Position numbers and translations under genes: made by a program | Notes under the pieces: model-generated | What the model was told of the DNA's origin: nothing | Seen by the model: the letters and a program-made list of their open reading frames with translations, nothing else | The model's database searches: none | Shown here: piece by piece, positions 44,501-57,219 of the stretch | Position numbering within the stretch: the stretch's first letter is position 1 | How the letters are laid out: every line of letters starts with the position of its first letter | Source: Coffea arabica | Taxonomy: Eukaryota > Streptophyta > Magnoliopsida > Gentianales > Rubiaceae | Direction: 5' to 3' | Assembly (NCBI RefSeq): GCF_036785885.1 | Contig: NC_092312.1 | Coordinates: 22,462,001 to 22,526,000 of the forward strand | Length of the DNA stretch: 64,000 nt

Positions 44501-47500
44501 TCCTCCTTTTTATTGTCAGACTCTCATTTATCCTTTTTATTGTCAGACTCTCATTTATTTTTTGGAAAAAAATTCTCTGACCTATTAAATAAGTAATGAC
44601 CATGTTTTATGCTTTTGGTAAGCAGGTTGCAATTCAGAGATAGCTCGAAATCAGTTTATTAAACTGAAATATGTACTTGGAGCATTCATGCTTCGAAGAA
44701 CCAAATCAAAGCTTATTGAGTCTGGGAACCTTGTGTTGCCGCCTCTCACTGAGATCACTGTGTTAGTTCTCATTATATCTACGTGGAGGTCTTTATAAGC
44801 TAAGCTATTAGTTTGAACTTTCAAGTTGTCAAACATTTAGCTATGTAATCTGTTCATACAAACTTGGCCGTAAATCTTTGTATTTGTCTTCTTTGCGATT
44901 CTCATGTGACACACTTTTATGATGCATTTCAACTTGTCTTAATAGGATGGCACCCTTGGTTCCTTTGCAGAAGAAAGTCTATGTGTCCATATTGCGCAAA
45001 GAGCTTCCTAAGCTGCTGGCATTTGCTTCAGGAGCCTTAAATGCTCCTTCCTCGCGGAACATTGTATGTGAATGCCTTGCACTTATTCTAAGTCTTCGGT
45101 ATTCAGTTCTTTTAGACAACTTCATTTGGAAAGTTGAAAATCTTTTTGGATCATGGCATCATAGTGTGGGTAAGATCAGAAAGAGCAGTCTTACCTACCT
45201 GATTTATTGTGAGTGTGTTTGTCCTGTTCATTGAGACATGTATTAATGTTTGCTACTTTAACAGGTAGTTCAGCTACGCAAGGCATGTAGTCATCCTTAC
45301 CTTTTTCCTGGTATTGAGCCTGAACCATATCAAGAGGGTGAACACCTAGTTCAGGTATCTGCATTCTAAAACCTATATGTTTGTTTATTTCAACTTATTT
45401 AGACAAATTTTTTGGATGGTATATTATTTTATGGGATCAAATCTTCTCCTTGTTATATTTGTAGTAGTTGTTTTTTTTTTTTTGGGGTGTGTAGAGTGGA
45501 AGGGTGCGAGAAAGTAGAAGACAATTCCATGACAAGTAGCTGTGCATTAAAAGATTTAGCCTAAACTAACATTTTTTTCCTTTGGAAAATTTTTCTTTTT
45601 TACATCTCAGTGAGTTTCCTGCTATTTTTATGCAATTAGATCTTAGCAGCTTTTCTGATTTTGTAATCAGGCTAGCGGGAAACTCGTAATTCTAGATCAT
45701 ATTCTGCAGAAGCTGCATAATTCTGGACATCGTGTTCTTCTTTTTGCTCAGATGACCAAAACACTTGATATATTACAGGTAGATTTATTTTAATGTGCTA
45801 TCAGAACAGTTGGAAATTATCATGTAGGCTAATTGGACACTAACTCTTCATTATATGTTTCTTAATTGCAGGATTTTCTAGAATGGAGGAAATACTCTTA
45901 TGAGCGTCTTGATGGTTCAGTTCGTGCCGAGGAGCGGTTTGTGGCAATAAGAAGTTTCAGCCAACAATCCCAAAAAGGAAGCTCAACTTCTAAAGCAGAT
46001 GAAAGCAGTGAATTTGTCTTCATGATTTCTACTAGAGCTGGGGGAGTCGGACTGAATCTGGTGGCTGCTGATACTGTGAGTTTATCAGCTTCTTCTCATA
46101 AATCCTATCATTCTAGGTTTATAAGAAATTTTCATGCACTTCCTGAAGCTCAACAATTATTGGTGAATTCTTTGTGACATGAATATTGGGTGTGATTGAA
46201 AGCACATGTATTTCTCCTCTTCAAAGGGAGTTAATTGTGTTCATCTTAACATACAAAGGTGGGTATCTATTGGGCATTAAGTAGATTGGAGTATCCATTC
46301 TTGACGGTTGGTATTAATTTTGGTTGTGTAGGGACAAAAGAGAACGGTATGGAGAATCGAAACATCTTATGCAGGCTTGGGTCAATTTTATTTCAACAAT
46401 AAAAGTTGTTCTTTTATTTTAGAGTAAATCTTTCCTACACTGACGGTGTATACATTATCATCGTTGGATTCATGACATGTGTGCAAAAGTTGAATTTCAA
46501 ATTCAATTTTGCATAGTTGTCAATTATCCAATGCTAATAGTGTATACACTGTTAGTGTAGGAAAGATAAATTCTTTATTTTATTATAGAAAACATTGAAT
46601 AGTGTGAATTCTAGAAGGATATGTACCTCATTCCACGGAGCATGTGATATGACAAAGATTCTGGCATGTCGCTAGCTTATATTAGTTAGTGAGTTAAAAT
46701 GTTCAAACAGTTAATTCCATAATAATTGAAAAATGTGCATAAAGAATGACATTGTAGTAAAAACCTATGAGATGTTACATTTTAGTGTATTTTAACTAAT
46801 TAATCGGTTAGAACTTCTGTAGTTTTTATGTTTGACGTTTATTAAAATTTGTTTATGTTAGAAGCTTTTTGATGTCTTGTTCTTGGGATAGACAATTCTG
46901 ATGCAATTTTTGTTAGACAGAATTAGAGAGGTAGCTTCAACCCCAAAAAAAAAAGGGTGCGATGCAAATAATCGACGCTTGAAAGATGCAAATGAATGGA
47001 AGTAAAGCGCTTAACTTTTGGTTACATTGCCCAGCTTCTTCCATGGTAGAATAAAAATGACAGTCAAGATGGCTATACCAAATTTAAAGAAAATGAATGG
47101 AGGGGAAACTTTTATATCTATATTTTGCTAAGATGCCAATTGCTCTATCCTCCCTTGATTTCATGAAAGTAATTTAGTGATATTATCTTCTTTTGGCTAA
47201 TTTATGCATTAGAATTGCAGGGTGGGATTATTTATCCCGTAGCTGTGTATGTTGATTTGTAAAACGTTGCTCACAATGGCTATCATGCAGGTCATATTTT
47301 ACGAACAAGATTGGAATCCCCAGGTCGACAAGCAAGCTCTCCAACGTGCTCACAGGATTGGTCAAAAGAATAATGTTTTGTCCATAAATTTAGTGACATC
47401 AAAAACAGTAGAGGAGGTAATTTCAAGAACCTACTTTTGCTGTTCCTCTGTCTCATAGTTATTGCTGAGTTTAAAAGAAATGCAGGTTATTATGCGTCGG

Positions 47501-50203
47501 GCAGAACGCAAATTGCAACTTAGCCATAATGTTATAGGAGATGATATTGTCGATCAGGAAGGGAAAGAGATGTCAGGACCTGAAGATGGTGACTTGCGGT
47601 CTGTCATGCTTGGATTGCATAAATTTGACCCTCTAGAGATGAGCAATGAAAATTCCAATCAAATTGACAAAAATGAATTGATTGCAATAGCAGAGAGGGT
47701 TGTTGCATTTCGCTACAAGCTACAATCAGAAATAGATGACAGAAAGTTTGAGGTCAATCCAGTAGATATGTTGCATGGGACAGACATTTTAACTCGAGGA
47801 GGTCCAGAGTCCATTAAGTATGACCCTGACTTAGATGAGGCAACTTACCGTGAGTGGGTGGAAAAGTTTAAGGAAACATCACCATCAAACCATGATAGTA
47901 TTATAGGGGTAGGAAATAGGAGAGGCATACTGAAGGACAAGCACCTCAAAGCCCAGGCTGCTAGGGAAAAAGCAGAGCAGAAGAAATTGTCCAAGTGGGA
48001 AGCTCTTGGATATGTTTCATTAGCTGTTGTTGATCCTGTGATCCCTACAGAGGACAACATTTTGTCGGATTCTGGGTCTGTTAATTTTGTTTATGGGGAT
48101 TGCACAGATCCTTCACGATTTTCTGCATCAGAACCTACAGTTATATTCAGGTAAGCGTGCTTTATGCAGTAAGCATATTTGTTTATTGCCTCTTTTATGT
48201 TTCTCTTTTAATCTCTTTTACTGATTGGATGATTATAACTGTAAGTACCTCTACAACTTTTGTGAGTGTTAACAATAATTTTTTCACAAATTTATGTGTT
48301 TGTTTTTCTCTTTTGAACTAAAGGATCTTTATAATACCAAAGGAAAGCAGTATAGAGGATATTAGTGACTAGTCAAACCATAAAGTTATTGCTCTTCATA
48401 TGAATATCCTTCCAAAGCAGTTGGCCATTACATTTGCACCCAAAGAGACTTACACACTTAAGATGTATTTCTTATTGTCAGCTGCATAGATAACTCTGGA
48501 AATTGGGGTCATGGTGGTCTGTTTGATGCACTTCAAAAACTTTCAGCTTCCATTCCGGCTGCATACCAACGAGCTCATGAGTTTGGTGATCTTCATCTGG
48601 GTGATCTGCATGTCGTTGAAATTACAAGTAGGTTATGTGTGTTTTCTTTGATTTATTTTTAAAAATAAGCTCCAATCAGCTTGTAGTCTCCTGATGTGAG
48701 AACTAGAGCTTGTATTGAAGCATGCATGTGACGTGGGATTTTACAAGAGGAATCATTGTTGGTCTAAAACAAGATGAATTGCAAAACTAATAAATAATGC
48801 AAAGGCTGTGGCTAGTGCATGTCCTGGGCTTTCTGTTTTAATGGGTGGTGCTTAACTTCTGTAATCTTGATACAGGAATTGAGAAAATAGTTTGTATTTT
48901 TTTTGAAATGATGGGAGGCTTTTCTCCTGTTGATACCTTTGTTTGTTTCCTGTTTTGCTTTTAAATCTGAGTATTAGCTTTAGCTATGCTCTGTTGTTCT
49001 TTCGTTATCAGATTTATAATGGATTTGTTACTCTGCAGAGGATTCTGGTGAAGTAGCTAGTGGGAGTCCTGTTCGTCAATGGGTAGCTTTAGCTGTTGTA
49101 CAATCATATAATCCTCGGCGTAAGGTCCCTCGGAGCAATATTTCTATTCCTGATTTGGAATGTTGTCTAGCTAAAGCATCATTTTTTGCATCTCAAAATT
49201 CAGGTATATATGATTCTACACCATTTTAATGAAATCAAATTCCAATTTTCACTCTTTTGGTCTAATGCATTCAATATGGCATTTTGAGCTCATTCGGTTT
49301 ATTGTCTTGGATGGGCGACTTATATTGTTTTCATCTAATTCTTTTACTTCATCTCCATCTGTTCCATTTTAAAATCGGGTCTACTGTGAGGTCTCTTACT
49401 AGTGTTTTGTTGAAGTCATTGTTATCTTTTTACTCATTCATGTGAGTGGCTTGAAGATGTGGCATATATTCTGTAGCTTTAATTCTTAAATCGCCTCCTG
49501 ACAGATCTAATGTTTAATCTGTCATTTATGTTCAGTAAAATTGCAATCACGTTTTTTATCTGCCCTTTGGTCTCCATATACCTTGCAATTATCTGAAGCA
49601 GTTTTTCAATATTTTCAAAAGCTTCAATCCATATGCCAAGGATTGGTTACCAGGATGCATCGGATCGGTCAGAATGGTATACTGTTGAACGTCTTCTAAG
49701 GAAATATGCTGCTGTATATGGAACAAATATTTTTGTGTAAGTTTCTCTCTTTCCATCTCCATCTGTTACTATGTGTATAACCAGCTTAAATATTCATGTG
49801 CAAGTATGCCTGGGTGTGCATATGTCTGAAGTTGAATATTAAGATTTCACCTTATGGAAGAATGATCGCTGGGATTTCATGATTCTTCACTAAACTAAGT
49901 CCGATAGTATCAAATAAACTCTCAGGCTAGACATTCCTTCATTTTTAACTTGGCAGCATCCTTCAGAGGAAACATAGAGGTCAGAGATCATATTCACTAA
50001 TCACATCTTATGGGGGAGTTTTAGACATACTCGGTTCATTCACCTGGGTTTAAAAGCACCAAAGTCATCTGATATGATGTGAAATTGCATAGAGATAATT
50101 TATTTGTGCTTGCTGGTTCCTTAATTTGTTTCAGTATGTTTGTCGGAAATGATAACCTAGTAACAACTGTACATGCAGGTACTACTATCGGCGTTCTGGT
50201 TGA
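40834..50203 (+). CDS. CHR10: SNF2 chromatin remodeller CHR10 (ALC1/CHD1L type) with macro domain, 17 exons, 879 aa
   Basis: Exons: 40834-41017, 41275-41282, 42040-42118, 42220-42380, 42554-42685, 43372-43549, 44626-44761, 44946-45063, 45265-45354, 45671-45778, 45872-46075, 47291-47416, 47486-48150, 48482-48627, 49039-49203, 49622-49736 and 50179-50203. Every junction is GT/AG and in phase. The ATPase has [13 protein letters not shown], Walker A DEMGLGKT (63-70), DEAQ (178-181), TGTPIQNN, and in the second lobe [20 protein letters not shown] and QRAHRIGQ (484-491). After a polar linker with a Lys/Glu-rich helix, residues from about 700 ([29 protein letters not shown]) form a macro domain, ending VYYYRRSG. 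In animals ALC1 slides nucleosomes at DNA damage sites on sensing poly(ADP-ribose) through this domain; the same is inferred here. Length matches Arabidopsis CHR10. Confidence 0.96.
41275..41282 (+). other. CHR10: 8-nt microexon of CHR10
   Basis: GGGATGAG sits between a TTTTTGCAG acceptor and a GTACTG donor. Together with the last G of exon 1 it supplies the codons for Gly-Asp-Glu that lead into MGLGKT. Leaving it out shifts the frame and removes the start of the Walker A loop. Confidence 0.85.
41521..41575. repeat. TA microsatellite in a CHR10 intron
   Basis: About 55 bases of alternating TA in intron 2. Confidence 0.95.
44261..44404. mobile_element. 144-bp MITE in CHR10 intron 6
   Basis: The ends GGGAAATGTTATTAGCACTC and, inverted, GGGAAATGTGATTTGCACTC flank a short AT-rich core. 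Flanking 8-mers TCTGGAAA and TATGGAAA differ at one base, consistent with an old hAT-like insertion. Confidence 0.6.
46422..46573. mobile_element. 152-bp Mutator-like MITE in CHR10 intron 11
   Basis: About 34 bp of terminal inverted repeat (TCTTTCCTACACTGACGGTG on the left, TCTTTCCTACACTAACAGTG inverted on the right) is bracketed by the identical 9-mer TTTATTTTA at 46413-46421 and 46574-46582. A 9-bp duplication is the Mutator signature, though this 9-mer is AT-only. Confidence 0.7.
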
Positions 50204-51722
50204 GCAAGGTTTGTGTGATGCTCATTTCATCTATGAAATGTATCTGCCCGTGTATTCTAGGTTGCAGTGTTTTGTTATTATCTTGTTTTGGATTTCCTTG
50301 ATGCCAGTTTTAGGAAAACCAGAGTGAAAATAGAGTGTTTTTTTCGGAAGACTTGTTCCTCATTCTTGCAGTGAACGTTATCTTTGTAATGTAAATAGTT
50401 GTATTAGCATTGTGGCTTGTATCTTTTTCGTTTCTCTTCTTGGGCTGCATAAAGTTAGTATTTGCAAAAGTGATCACGGGTAAGAAACTCAGGTCTCTCT
50501 CTCTCTGTTTTTTTTTTTGGGGGAAAAGTGACCAGTTTGCTTACTTGGATTTGGCTTGTAAATTTCTTCACATTCTAATTTGCTTTTTAATCTTATGATT
50601 GTCTTTAATTGGCATTCATACAATTTCATCAAGTTACCTTTGGATTTGATCATTATACATTTCTCTGTTGGTTATACTACAGCCGCCATAAAATATAATT
50701 GATGATGTGGTACCGTATTTCATGTCAATTTCTCTGTTGTTCAGTACGCACTCTAAAGTCTTTAGTCTCAGAAGCGAGTGAGCGTCAACCACCGCTGGAC
50801 AATTTTATAATAGGAGATTACTTGTTGCGTCTAGCATATTACAGTTTCTTGGAAAGGGTGGAGCTTCTTGGAGGTTAAGAAGCGGGGAGGGAGGAAGGGG
50901 TGCTCGAATCTAGGACCTTGAAATCTTGGGATCTCTAGCGTATTAAAGCTTCAATCATAGCAAGTCTGTAAAGCCATGATAGGGGTAAAATTCGTTTCTT
51001 TTTTTTTTTTTTTCATTTTTTCTGCTGTATTTTAGTTTTTTCACTTTTTAATTCTTCTTGTCACGAGGACAAGAAAGAAATGGAATTGGAAAATCCGTGC
51101 AAGCAGGATAAAAAGAAAAGAAAAGTTGAACTAGGGAAAATGATGAAAGTAGCCCATGGCGAGGTGAGGAATCAAAATGTTTTAGATCTTTTTAAGTGCA
51201 GTCCAATGTACCTTTCACTTTAAAAAGGATGTGTAGTATCTTTTACTTTGGATGGGTAAGTCAATGTGCTATTTGATTGTAGAATTTATATATCCCATCT
51301 TTGTTTTGCATTGGATTGGAAATACTTTAGGAAATGGTTGCACGCTTTGATTGGCTAATATGAGGACAGCGCTGCAAATTAGAACAGGATGAAAAGCTTG
51401 TCACGATACAACCTGTGATTAATTTATCTAACCGAGTCGTCACCAGAAGGGTACATATTTGCACTTTTTTTATAACACATGCGCATGCAAAGACACGCCC
51501 GCATGCATGAGTAGTTATTTGCACAAGTTTGACTCTCTTTTGTTCGAAATTACTTCAGCAGGGGAATAGTAGGATTCAAGAAATGGTAGAGAGAGAGAGA
51601 GGTAATTGAATTCAGAACTTGTAGTTTTCGGATTTCAATCTTAATCATGATTTATTTATTTATCTTACAGACGACGATTTGCCTTTCTCTTCTCCTTTCT
51701 CATTTCATTCTGAGGAATTTAA
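50204..51722. other. Convergent spacer between CHR10 and the dioxygenase gene
   Basis: It includes the CHR10 3' region. T-runs lie near 50505 and 51000, and a GAGA run near 51590. No gene is supported. Confidence 0.4.
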
Positions 51723-53047
51723 TCAGGCGTTAATGCCACAATAGGCTTTAGCAGTACTGGAGGACATGTCGGTCGTGCGTGACAAGAAGAACCGGAGTAA
51801 ATCAAAATTATCAAATGGCTTAAATGCCAAGGGGTGCTTTTCATCAATTAGTATCTCCGGTACATTCACCATCCCGTAGTTGTAAGCAAACAGGGCAATG
51901 CAGTACCTTTCCTTGTTTTCTGCCATGATCACTTGGTGCCTTGGAGGGTGAATTCTGTCATTGCTCCATGCCTATGCCAAAAAAAACAAAAGAAAGAGAA
52001 AAATTAAGGACGTTAAATTTGATTGAAGAGATTATAATATTTAATGCACAATGTTTGTCTAGTTGATGTGTGTATGCTTTTGCATGGTTTAAGACTACAT
52101 ATATTTGTCACTCGATCACCTATCTCTCTTCTGTTAATTAAGATAGCAAGGTTACATACTTTACAGAGAGAAAAATGGAAAAGACACAAGGAACAGGAAG
52201 ATGAAGAAGGTAATGACCTGGTAGGCGTCGCCTGCTAGGACGAGAAACGATGCTGGTGAGAAGTCCACATCAATCCATTCCCCATTCCTTGCTTGTACCT
52301 TCAAGGCATTCACTTGGTTCTGATGAAGCATGGTGATGAAGCTCTTATCAGTATGAACATCAGCGCCAACATCAACGTTGTTGTGCATTTCTGGTGGGGT
52401 GTACTTTAGTGGTCGAAGGATATATGTGGAAGACTCAATATGTGATTCCAAGTGGTCCATTGCACCGTAGCTTGCGAATACCATCTTGTCCACTGTTTGT
52501 TCCACTTCAGCCACCAACTTTGCATAAGTTAGCATAGTTTCACTGGGAAAAAGATAGATAATCACGAACAGAGAAATTAAGCAAGCACAAGCATATTGTT
52601 AAAGAGAAGGATTTAGTGTTAAAAGGGAAGCACAAAAAAACTATATGCACGCCAATCTTTCAGTCATTCGTACCAAAATCTCTTGTTTCCTGAAGGCCAC
52701 ATGAGATCTGTGAAAGCTTGAACTCCATCAATCGTTGTTGCATTGGGAATTTCCATGCTTTCGTGGAGAGGAGCATGAGGAAGTTGACCAACATAGCCTA
52801 AGAACATGTCGAGGCTATTTTGGGATTTTGTTTCAGTAGGAAGATCAAACAATTCCCTCACCACATCAAAGACTTCCTTTTCAAATTGTGCAGAAACATG
52901 ATCCTGCACTACCAAAAAACAGCCATATTCTTCGAGAGCATGGCGGACTGAGTCACAAGTCGCTGTCCATGAACTTGTACCTGGTTTCAAGTTGTCTTTT
53001 TTGAGATCTACGATGGGGAGTTTGCAGCGTGACTGCGAAGCGGCCAT
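51723..53047 (-). CDS. AOP-type 2-oxoglutarate/Fe(II)-dependent dioxygenase, 3 exons, 315 aa
   Basis: Exons on the minus strand: 53047-52674, 52542-52218 and 51971-51723, all in phase. The N-terminal part has LPIVDLKK and YGCFLVVQDHV (DIOX_N). The C-terminal double-stranded beta-helix holds the iron ligands His188 and Asp190 (DVHTDKSF) and His245 (RIHPPRHQV). The usual RxS that binds 2-oxoglutarate reads Arg255-Tyr-Cys257 here. The motifs FCETMLTYA (formed across intron 1) and AWSNDRIH are typical of the AOP branch of plant dioxygenases. In Brassicaceae AOP2 and AOP3 modify glucosinolate side chains; outside that family the substrates are mostly unknown, so none is assigned. The start at 53047 gives the usual family length. 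It is tail-to-tail with CHR10, and a decayed relative lies 4-5 kb away. Confidence 0.88.
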
Positions 53048-54106
53048 GATGGACCTCGTAGCTTTTTGGCCTGCTTGCAACTCTACAAGGCAAAAGAGAG
53101 CTAGGATGCCGCAGGTTGCAAAGAGAAGCGTTCCCCTTTATATGGAATGATCCCGACACATGTGTTGAGCTCTTCTCATTTACTATACACAGTAGTAAAA
53201 TTTATAAACAGTCACATAATTATGTGACCATTTTCAATTTAGAGGATAGAGGGTGCATTATGATCGCATTTGCGTGAAACACTTGAATGGGTGACGGAGG
53301 GCAAAAATCATGACAAAATCATACTCCCTCCATCCAAGCATAAAAGTTGGAAAAGTTACACTTTTCTGAATGGCAAAGTTGAAAAGGAATCAACATTTTG
53401 TGTTGATTTCACAATATTGATGCTTATTTAAGAACATCAAGAAAAAGTGAATACACCACCACATTCATTAAGAGTTGGATAGAGAGAGAAATATAAGACT
53501 AAATCAATTTTTTGGTGCAACTTCTGTGAGTGAATCAGATTATGAACGGTTTTAGACTTCAAACAATTAATTTTAAAATTTAATTTATGCAGAGGTATTT
53601 GAGGGAATTCTCTCCAATCAATTGGAGAATAGCCCAATGTGAGGTTTAGTGGCTGGGCAAGTTCACTTGAGCATGCCACAGTCGGAAAAAGAGGATTCGA
53701 CGCTTACAATTACAAGATAACATCTCGCGTTCAGAGCCTCGCATGCAGCGGAAGTAGGGAGGCTCGTGCACTGAAAGCTACTTCCATGGATCGGACATTT
53801 AAAACTTAAATAATTGCACTGTTCATTCAAAAGAGCAACTTCGTATAGGGGGCCTGTGGACAAGTCAAATTACTCCATCGGTCCCTTAATTATTATCAAA
53901 GTTGGATTTATTGCCTATGTAATAAAAATTGTGCGTTGGTGGGAACAAGAGAGTTTTATCGCTAATCAAGGGGGACTAGACTAGAAACTTCTTTATTATG
54001 AATCTTAGTACGTCTGGGGTGCCTTTCCCAAGGCCAGTGAATGTCTGTGATTACACGAGGTTTGCCAAACCTAGATATGCTGTTCCCATGGGACTGGCTA
54101 ATCCAC

Positions 54107-54107
<1 letters not shown>

Positions 54108-54140
<33 letters not shown>
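54108..54140. repeat. Compound TA/TG microsatellite
   Basis: Alternating TA followed by alternating TG. Confidence 0.9.
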
Positions 54141-54372
54141 TAGAAGAACCTTTCCGCTGCCCTCTGAAATAATCAAATTGGGTTAAAGAGGGAAGGATAA
54201 AGAAGAAGCACTATTAATATATTCGTCAATCCAAGATTTCTCGGATTTTTAACTTGTATCAAATAGTTAAGCAGTTTTCAAGAAAACCACTTCAAACGAA
54301 TTTTATAAAAAAAAAAATTGGTATTTTTTTAGAGTAAAAAGTTTAATTAGAATTGCTGTTTTTTTTTTTTTT

Positions 54373-54393
54373 ACTCTCTCTCTCTCTCTCTCC
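54373..54393. repeat. CT microsatellite
   Basis: Ten or so CT units after a T-run. Confidence 0.85.
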
Positions 54394-55020
54394 ATCATAC
54401 GCTTGTGATCTTTTGTAGATAACTTAAAATTGTAAAAAAAAAAAAAAAAAAAGTGAATTCCTTTTTAGGTGAAAGAAGACAATGAAGAAAAAAAAGAAAG
54501 AAAAATTTTGCTCAAGAAGAAGTTAGGTACTTGGCTTATTGTTTCCTTGTATATTTTGGTTTTGGTATCAATACCAACTTCAATTAGTACCTAAAGTCTA
54601 CCTAGTCACGGGGCTTTATGATTTTTTTTTTCTTTCATCTTTGATTGGTAGACTAAAAAAATCAATATCAAATGGCTATTATATTTAATTGACGTATTCA
54701 ACTCCCTGTACTTGAGACTTGGGAAATGATTTAACCTATGTAATAAACTAGTAAAAGCAGATAGAAAATCAGAGAGTAAATAATTAGGAGGTAAAAGTCA
54801 ACTAATTGGGTGCATGCCTGTGGTGATCAGCAGCTATGACATGCACCTGGATTGTTATGCAATATTATCGAAATAGAAAATTTTTCTCATGAATAACTAT
54901 GCGTAGTACATGCGTGAGTACTTATGTGTTTGTTCTCATAAACAAATATAGTTTTGCTGACAAATAAATGGATATTAAATCAAACATGACATACGTTAGA
55001 TTTGCACATCCCGTTGAGGT

Positions 55021-55746
55021 CCGTTTTGAATTTTTCGCTCTCAAATTAGTCTCTGCCCTCTCTATCTTTTTTTTTGTATAGCTGTCACGTCGCCTCTAAC
55101 TTTTTGATAACTCAAATTCAAATAAACCGATAATAATCGATTGACAAGTTTACTCAAAACGAATTCATCCAATAACTCAAAACTGTTTTTTTTTCTTTAG
55201 ATAAATCAAGCGGTGGTTCCCTAATCAGAATTCCTTCAACTCTAGTTTGCATGAAGAAGAAGACTGCAAGCCTGCAACATTATGTCAATCAATTAATCCT
55301 CGAACTAATTATTCTTTTGTTTCAATTGCTCACCAAATCCCTACGATATCGTTGTCTTTAACTCTGTCTACCATGTTAGATTATGTCGTTTACACCTGCA
55401 ATTGCTCACGGAAACTGTGAGGGCCTGTTATTTTTGTTGCAAGATTAAAGATATAATGAGTGAATCAAAATCCTTGTTAGGGTTTAAGAAAAAGATGATT
55501 TGGGGTAAAAAATAAAAAAGAGTATTAGTTGATTTTTATGTTTACGACCAACAAGACTTTTTTTAAAAAAAAATATAAAAAAAGTTTAGAGTTATCTGTT
55601 TTAATTGGTTTTAAGTAAACTTGTCAACCGATTATTATCGGTTTGTTTGAATTTGGGTTATCAAAAAGTTAGAAACAATGTGGCAGCTATACAAAGAAGA
55701 GACAAATGGGATATAGACTAATTTGGGGACAAAAGATTTGAAACAA
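55021..55746. mobile_element. Old inverted-repeat DNA element (about 726 bp, 140-bp arms)
   Basis: The left arm, with CTAACTTTTTGATAACTCAA and ACCGATAATAATCGATTGAC at about 55098-55145, is matched inverted at about 55600-55680 (CTAACTTTTTGATAACCCAA and ACCGATAATAATCGGTTGAC). Homology runs about 140 bp out to both ends. The flanks TTGAGGT and TTGACGT may be a degraded target duplication. The centre is non-coding. Long arms suggest a Mutator-like or foldback-type element. Confidence 0.6.
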
Positions 55747-57219
55747 TTGACGTCATATTCATGATAATACGTCTCTAGTTGTGAAACATCATTTCAGTAT
55801 AGCAAAATCTGAACTACAACCTCGGCAGGAAACAGCACAAGTTGACATCAATTCAATTGGATTTTTCTACTCATGCCTAATTTCTCGACGTATGTAAACA
55901 CTTTATACTCTTTAGCATTTGGATACTCGATTTATTTAACTTTCCTTTTTCTGTGTAGTAGGATTAGGAACTTCTCATAACTGGTGCCTGTTGAACACAT
56001 GTCAAGCAAACCCATTAAGCTTTAATAGCAACAACATATATAGTCATGTTGGCATTTATACGCAATGACGTTCATCTATTGTTCAAGCCGAACCAGTCAT
56101 ACAATGCACAGGCATAGAAAAATAGAAAACATGGTATCCAGATGTTCCTACATGTAATCAATTTTATTAGTTTGTCGAGTCTAAACCTTATTAGATTTAA
56201 CCCTATTATAGCTTGACAGTCTGTAACTCATTCCTACCCTCATGTTGAATATGTTAGCATATCTAATGTATGTTATATGGGTAAAACATAGAGTTCACAT
56301 ATGCATTTGATAAATTGAAATTTGAATGAAGCTATTGAATTGTTATATACTGAAATCTCAACATTTGAGTGTATTCTACATTAAGTGATAAATGAACAGC
56401 CTATCACTTATTTTTTTTAATTAAATTTTGCCTAAATGAATCAGAACCACTTAATTAATTAAGATTTTATTTTTGGTTATCAAATATGTTTATACACACT
56501 AAGTCTTCAACCTATTAAGTTTAGTATTGAATTGTGTTATCGAATAGTGCCCAAATTCAAATTTTAGCTTTATTCCATCCATTGTTGCTTCCCTTCATGC
56601 ATATATGTTATTCATCTAGGTTTACGAATGTAAACACTGTCAATGAAAAAAAGATTAATTCATTTTAGCATAATGGAGTTGATAAGCTCGTGAAAATTGA
56701 TTAATTTGATTAGGAAGGGTTCAAGGGCCTACAGTTTGTTTGGGGGGGGGGGGATGGGGAGAGGAGAAGAAGGGAGAGGAGGGTGGGTTTGGGTGGTTCA
56801 AAGAGAGAAAGTGTATGTGAGAAATTTTAGATTTAAATCTTCCTACTTACACTGTATATAAAGGTCGGGCTGAGGTTATGTCTAAATTTGGTAGTTGAAA
56901 ATTAGTTAGGTCTAATTCAAAAATTAGATAAAATCGGTTGAAAAGCGAAACCAAACTGCCAAATTTTGGCAATAGTACCAACATAAGCATTGCAAAATCC
57001 ATATCTCTAACGTAAATTGTGGCATCATTTGCATCACCTCATTCTGCAACTACTTCGGTTCTCATGAACAAGGATTATATGGCATAAGGAGATTATAGGG
57101 ACAAGATTGTACAAAAGCATAACTTTAATGAACTTTTCTACAATTTTTGCGCTTTAATGAAGGGATATTAAACACCATAATGTATAGGCCTTGACTCGTG
57201 AGCATGTCTTCAGCTTGCT
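55747..57219. other. Gene-free spacer with repeat copy C
   Basis: AT-rich sequence holding the dispersed repeat copy C (56296-56552) and a G-run at 56742-56752. No gene is supported. Confidence 0.4.
56296..56552. repeat. AT-rich dispersed repeat, copy C
   Basis: ATATGCATTTGATAAATTGA at the left and CGAATAGTGCCC at the right, with GATAAATGAACAGCCTATCA and CACTTAATTAATTAAG inside, parallel copies A and B. Confidence 0.4.

Larger units (their letters stand above)
53048..55012. other. Spacer with microsatellites and a MITE end
   Basis: It begins with the dioxygenase promoter. ACTCCCTCCATCC at 53323 resembles a Stowaway-type MITE end, but I find no matching right end. A TA/TG microsatellite lies at 54108-54140, CT repeats at 54373-54393, and A-runs at 54434-54452. 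No gene is supported. Confidence 0.4.

Noticed and set aside
53322-53410. Stowaway-type MITE
   Set aside because: Only a left-end-like CTCCCTCCATCC is seen; no matching right end or TA duplication was found.
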